Below, in pieces: positions 62,652-64,000 of a DNA stretch of 64,000 nucleotides. The first letter of the stretch is position 1, and every line of letters starts with the position of its first letter. The stretch spans positions 3,596,001-3,660,000 of the forward strand of contig CM075101.1 of the NCBI GenBank assembly GCA_037576195.1, read 5' to 3'. The notes under the pieces were generated by a model. It was not told the DNA's origin. It saw nothing but the letters and a program-made list of their open reading frames with translations, and did no database searches. The DNA comes from Phytoseiulus persimilis. Lineage: Eukaryota > Arthropoda > Arachnida > Mesostigmata > Phytoseiidae. The position numbers and the translations under genes were made by a program.

Positions 62652-64000
62652 TAAGGCAAACCAGCGTACAACGACCGAGAGGACGGAGCGAGACGGAGGA
62701 AGATAATAAGCAGCATGCGTCGCCGTTGTTGAACGAAGGTAGCAAAGCCGTTTTACTGAGAACGTTCGTCGCGGGAACGTTGTCCCACCGACGATCGAAC
62801 GGCATTCCTGACGAGGTAGTTTAAGACGCCGACTCGAAACCATTCCCACATAATGAGAGGCACGCCGACGGAACGAACGAAGGAATCCACTGCGAGAGGA
62901 CGTGACTGCCTCGGAACAATGAATACCCCGAACTGTTCCTGAATCACGATGAGTCTCTATCCTCCGAATCGCTCGATCGATCATTCGTTGGGTCATTTCC
63001 TATCATTCGTCCGCTCAATCAGCCGTTCCAACAATCAAACATCCATCGATCCACGTCCAGCAGCCGGGTCGGGCTGTTTGCTGATTCGTGCTGGGAACGC
63101 AAAAGAGGAAGTGCTCGAAAACTGCGGCACAAAGCCCGTCCGCTCGCTATTCATCCGCGGCCATTGACGAAACAATGAGCGAACAATGAGTTATAAAATA
63201 CAGCATGAATATTACAATACCATTGATGGGGAATTCGTTTGGCTCTTCCAGCGGAACACTCCGTTCTGCAACAAATGTCTGTCCCCAGACGACCTGGCAG
63301 TCCTCCTCGCGACTGCGCTCCGGGGGTACCTGCACTGAAACAAACAGCTGCCGGACATGCGTTGTTCCCGTTCTCTTCCTCCCTTGTGTCTGATCGCTAT
63401 ACTCTCGCCCCGCTGCCATTGAAAATCGCTTGTATTTGATCACACGCTGATCCTCAAGAAGGAGAGGACAGCGATGATGATGACTCCGGCGATACCGGGG
63501 CCGTTGCAGGACTCGATGATGATGTCGGCATCAAGCGCTGCCAATAGAGTGTATATTAAAGAAGTAAAAGGAGCGCGGGAAAGGAACAGACGGCTAAGGA
63601 AGCTATGTTGGCAACACCTGCAGTCTCGTTGGCTGCTTCGTTCGAACGAGCCGGCAACACCATCAGCTGTATAAGTCAATATAGTGGGGCGGCTTTATTG
63701 TTCTCCTTTATTGGGAAGATTGCCTCGTAAAAGGCAACATTATAAGACGCATTAAAAAACTACCTCCGGCCGGCCGAGCAGCCTACCGGTCTGCCCGACT
63801 GACTCGCTCGGTGGCCTGACTCACTCAGCGACCTCCGACTGCTGAGTCCGTCACGTCTACAAATCACAAATATTTCCACCGCGGAGACTCCGATCGAGCC
63901 GGAGATCATGAAGGCCGTTCACTTGTTTCGAGCCATGGAGATCACCATCGCATCCTCCTATAGTCTTGAAACATGACGGTGAGGTATAATTTCCCAGTCA

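Larger units (their letters stand above)
61105..64000. other. No gene recognised
   Basis: Contains the C13 tract, a GAGC/GAGT-rich patch near 61500 and the GA repeat at 62631. Open frames up to 147 codons coincide with biased composition. Nothing further is seen to the window end. Confidence 0.55.

Noticed and set aside
1-64000. CRISPR arrays, operons, prophage, rRNA genes and bacterial defence systems
   Set aside because: No regularly spaced repeats of CRISPR type, no tightly packed long coding frames and no rRNA-like segments. The sequence is eukaryotic in character.

Overview
This window reads as nuclear DNA from a multicellular eukaryote, most likely an arthropod. It has no operons and no dense gene order. 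It holds scattered microsatellites, a 3' fragment of a non-LTR retrotransposon, and two copies of a non-autonomous cut-and-paste transposon. Splice-site-like motifs flank short open stretches. CpG is common throughout, which argues against a heavily methylated vertebrate genome. By eye the base composition is near-balanced to slightly G+C-rich. I cannot name the species; a mite, another chelicerate or a hymenopteran would fit, but that is a guess.

No open frame in the window carries a protein domain I recognise, apart from the last ~100 codons of a retrotransposon ORF2 at 56.6-56.9 kb. The window is best described as intergenic or long-intron sequence with a few possible small exons. I list the eight best exon-like stretches (0.8, 3.5, 12.1, 31.2, 42.2-42.4, 47.4, 51.8-52.1 and 57.8-59.0 kb) at low confidence. 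They rest on splice-consensus sequence plus an open frame, not on homology. The five longest open frames (13.2, 35.4, 50.9, 57.1 and 60.2 kb) are also listed at low confidence.

Layout: 0-22 kb is single-copy-looking DNA with simple repeats. At 22-31 kb there is a C19 tract, a (GCAT)n palindromic repeat and a juxtaposed acceptor/donor motif like a recursive splice site. At 31-43 kb lie a decayed pogo/Tigger-like MITE, a long (CT)n tract, an inverted repeat, the best internal-exon candidate and a 20-bp-unit minisatellite. At 43-57 kb lie a G15/C11 pair, a better preserved MITE of the same family and the LINE 3' end with its hexamer tail. At 57-64 kb there are long purine- or pyrimidine-biased open frames and more simple repeats.

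The firmest results are the two related MITEs, whose terminal motif is iterated about every 15 bp, the LINE 3' end with its AACCAT tail, the minisatellite, and the unusually frequent long poly(C)/poly(G) runs. I see no convincing new biochemical system; the nearest leads are the ratchet-like splice motifs and the internal structure of the MITE family.
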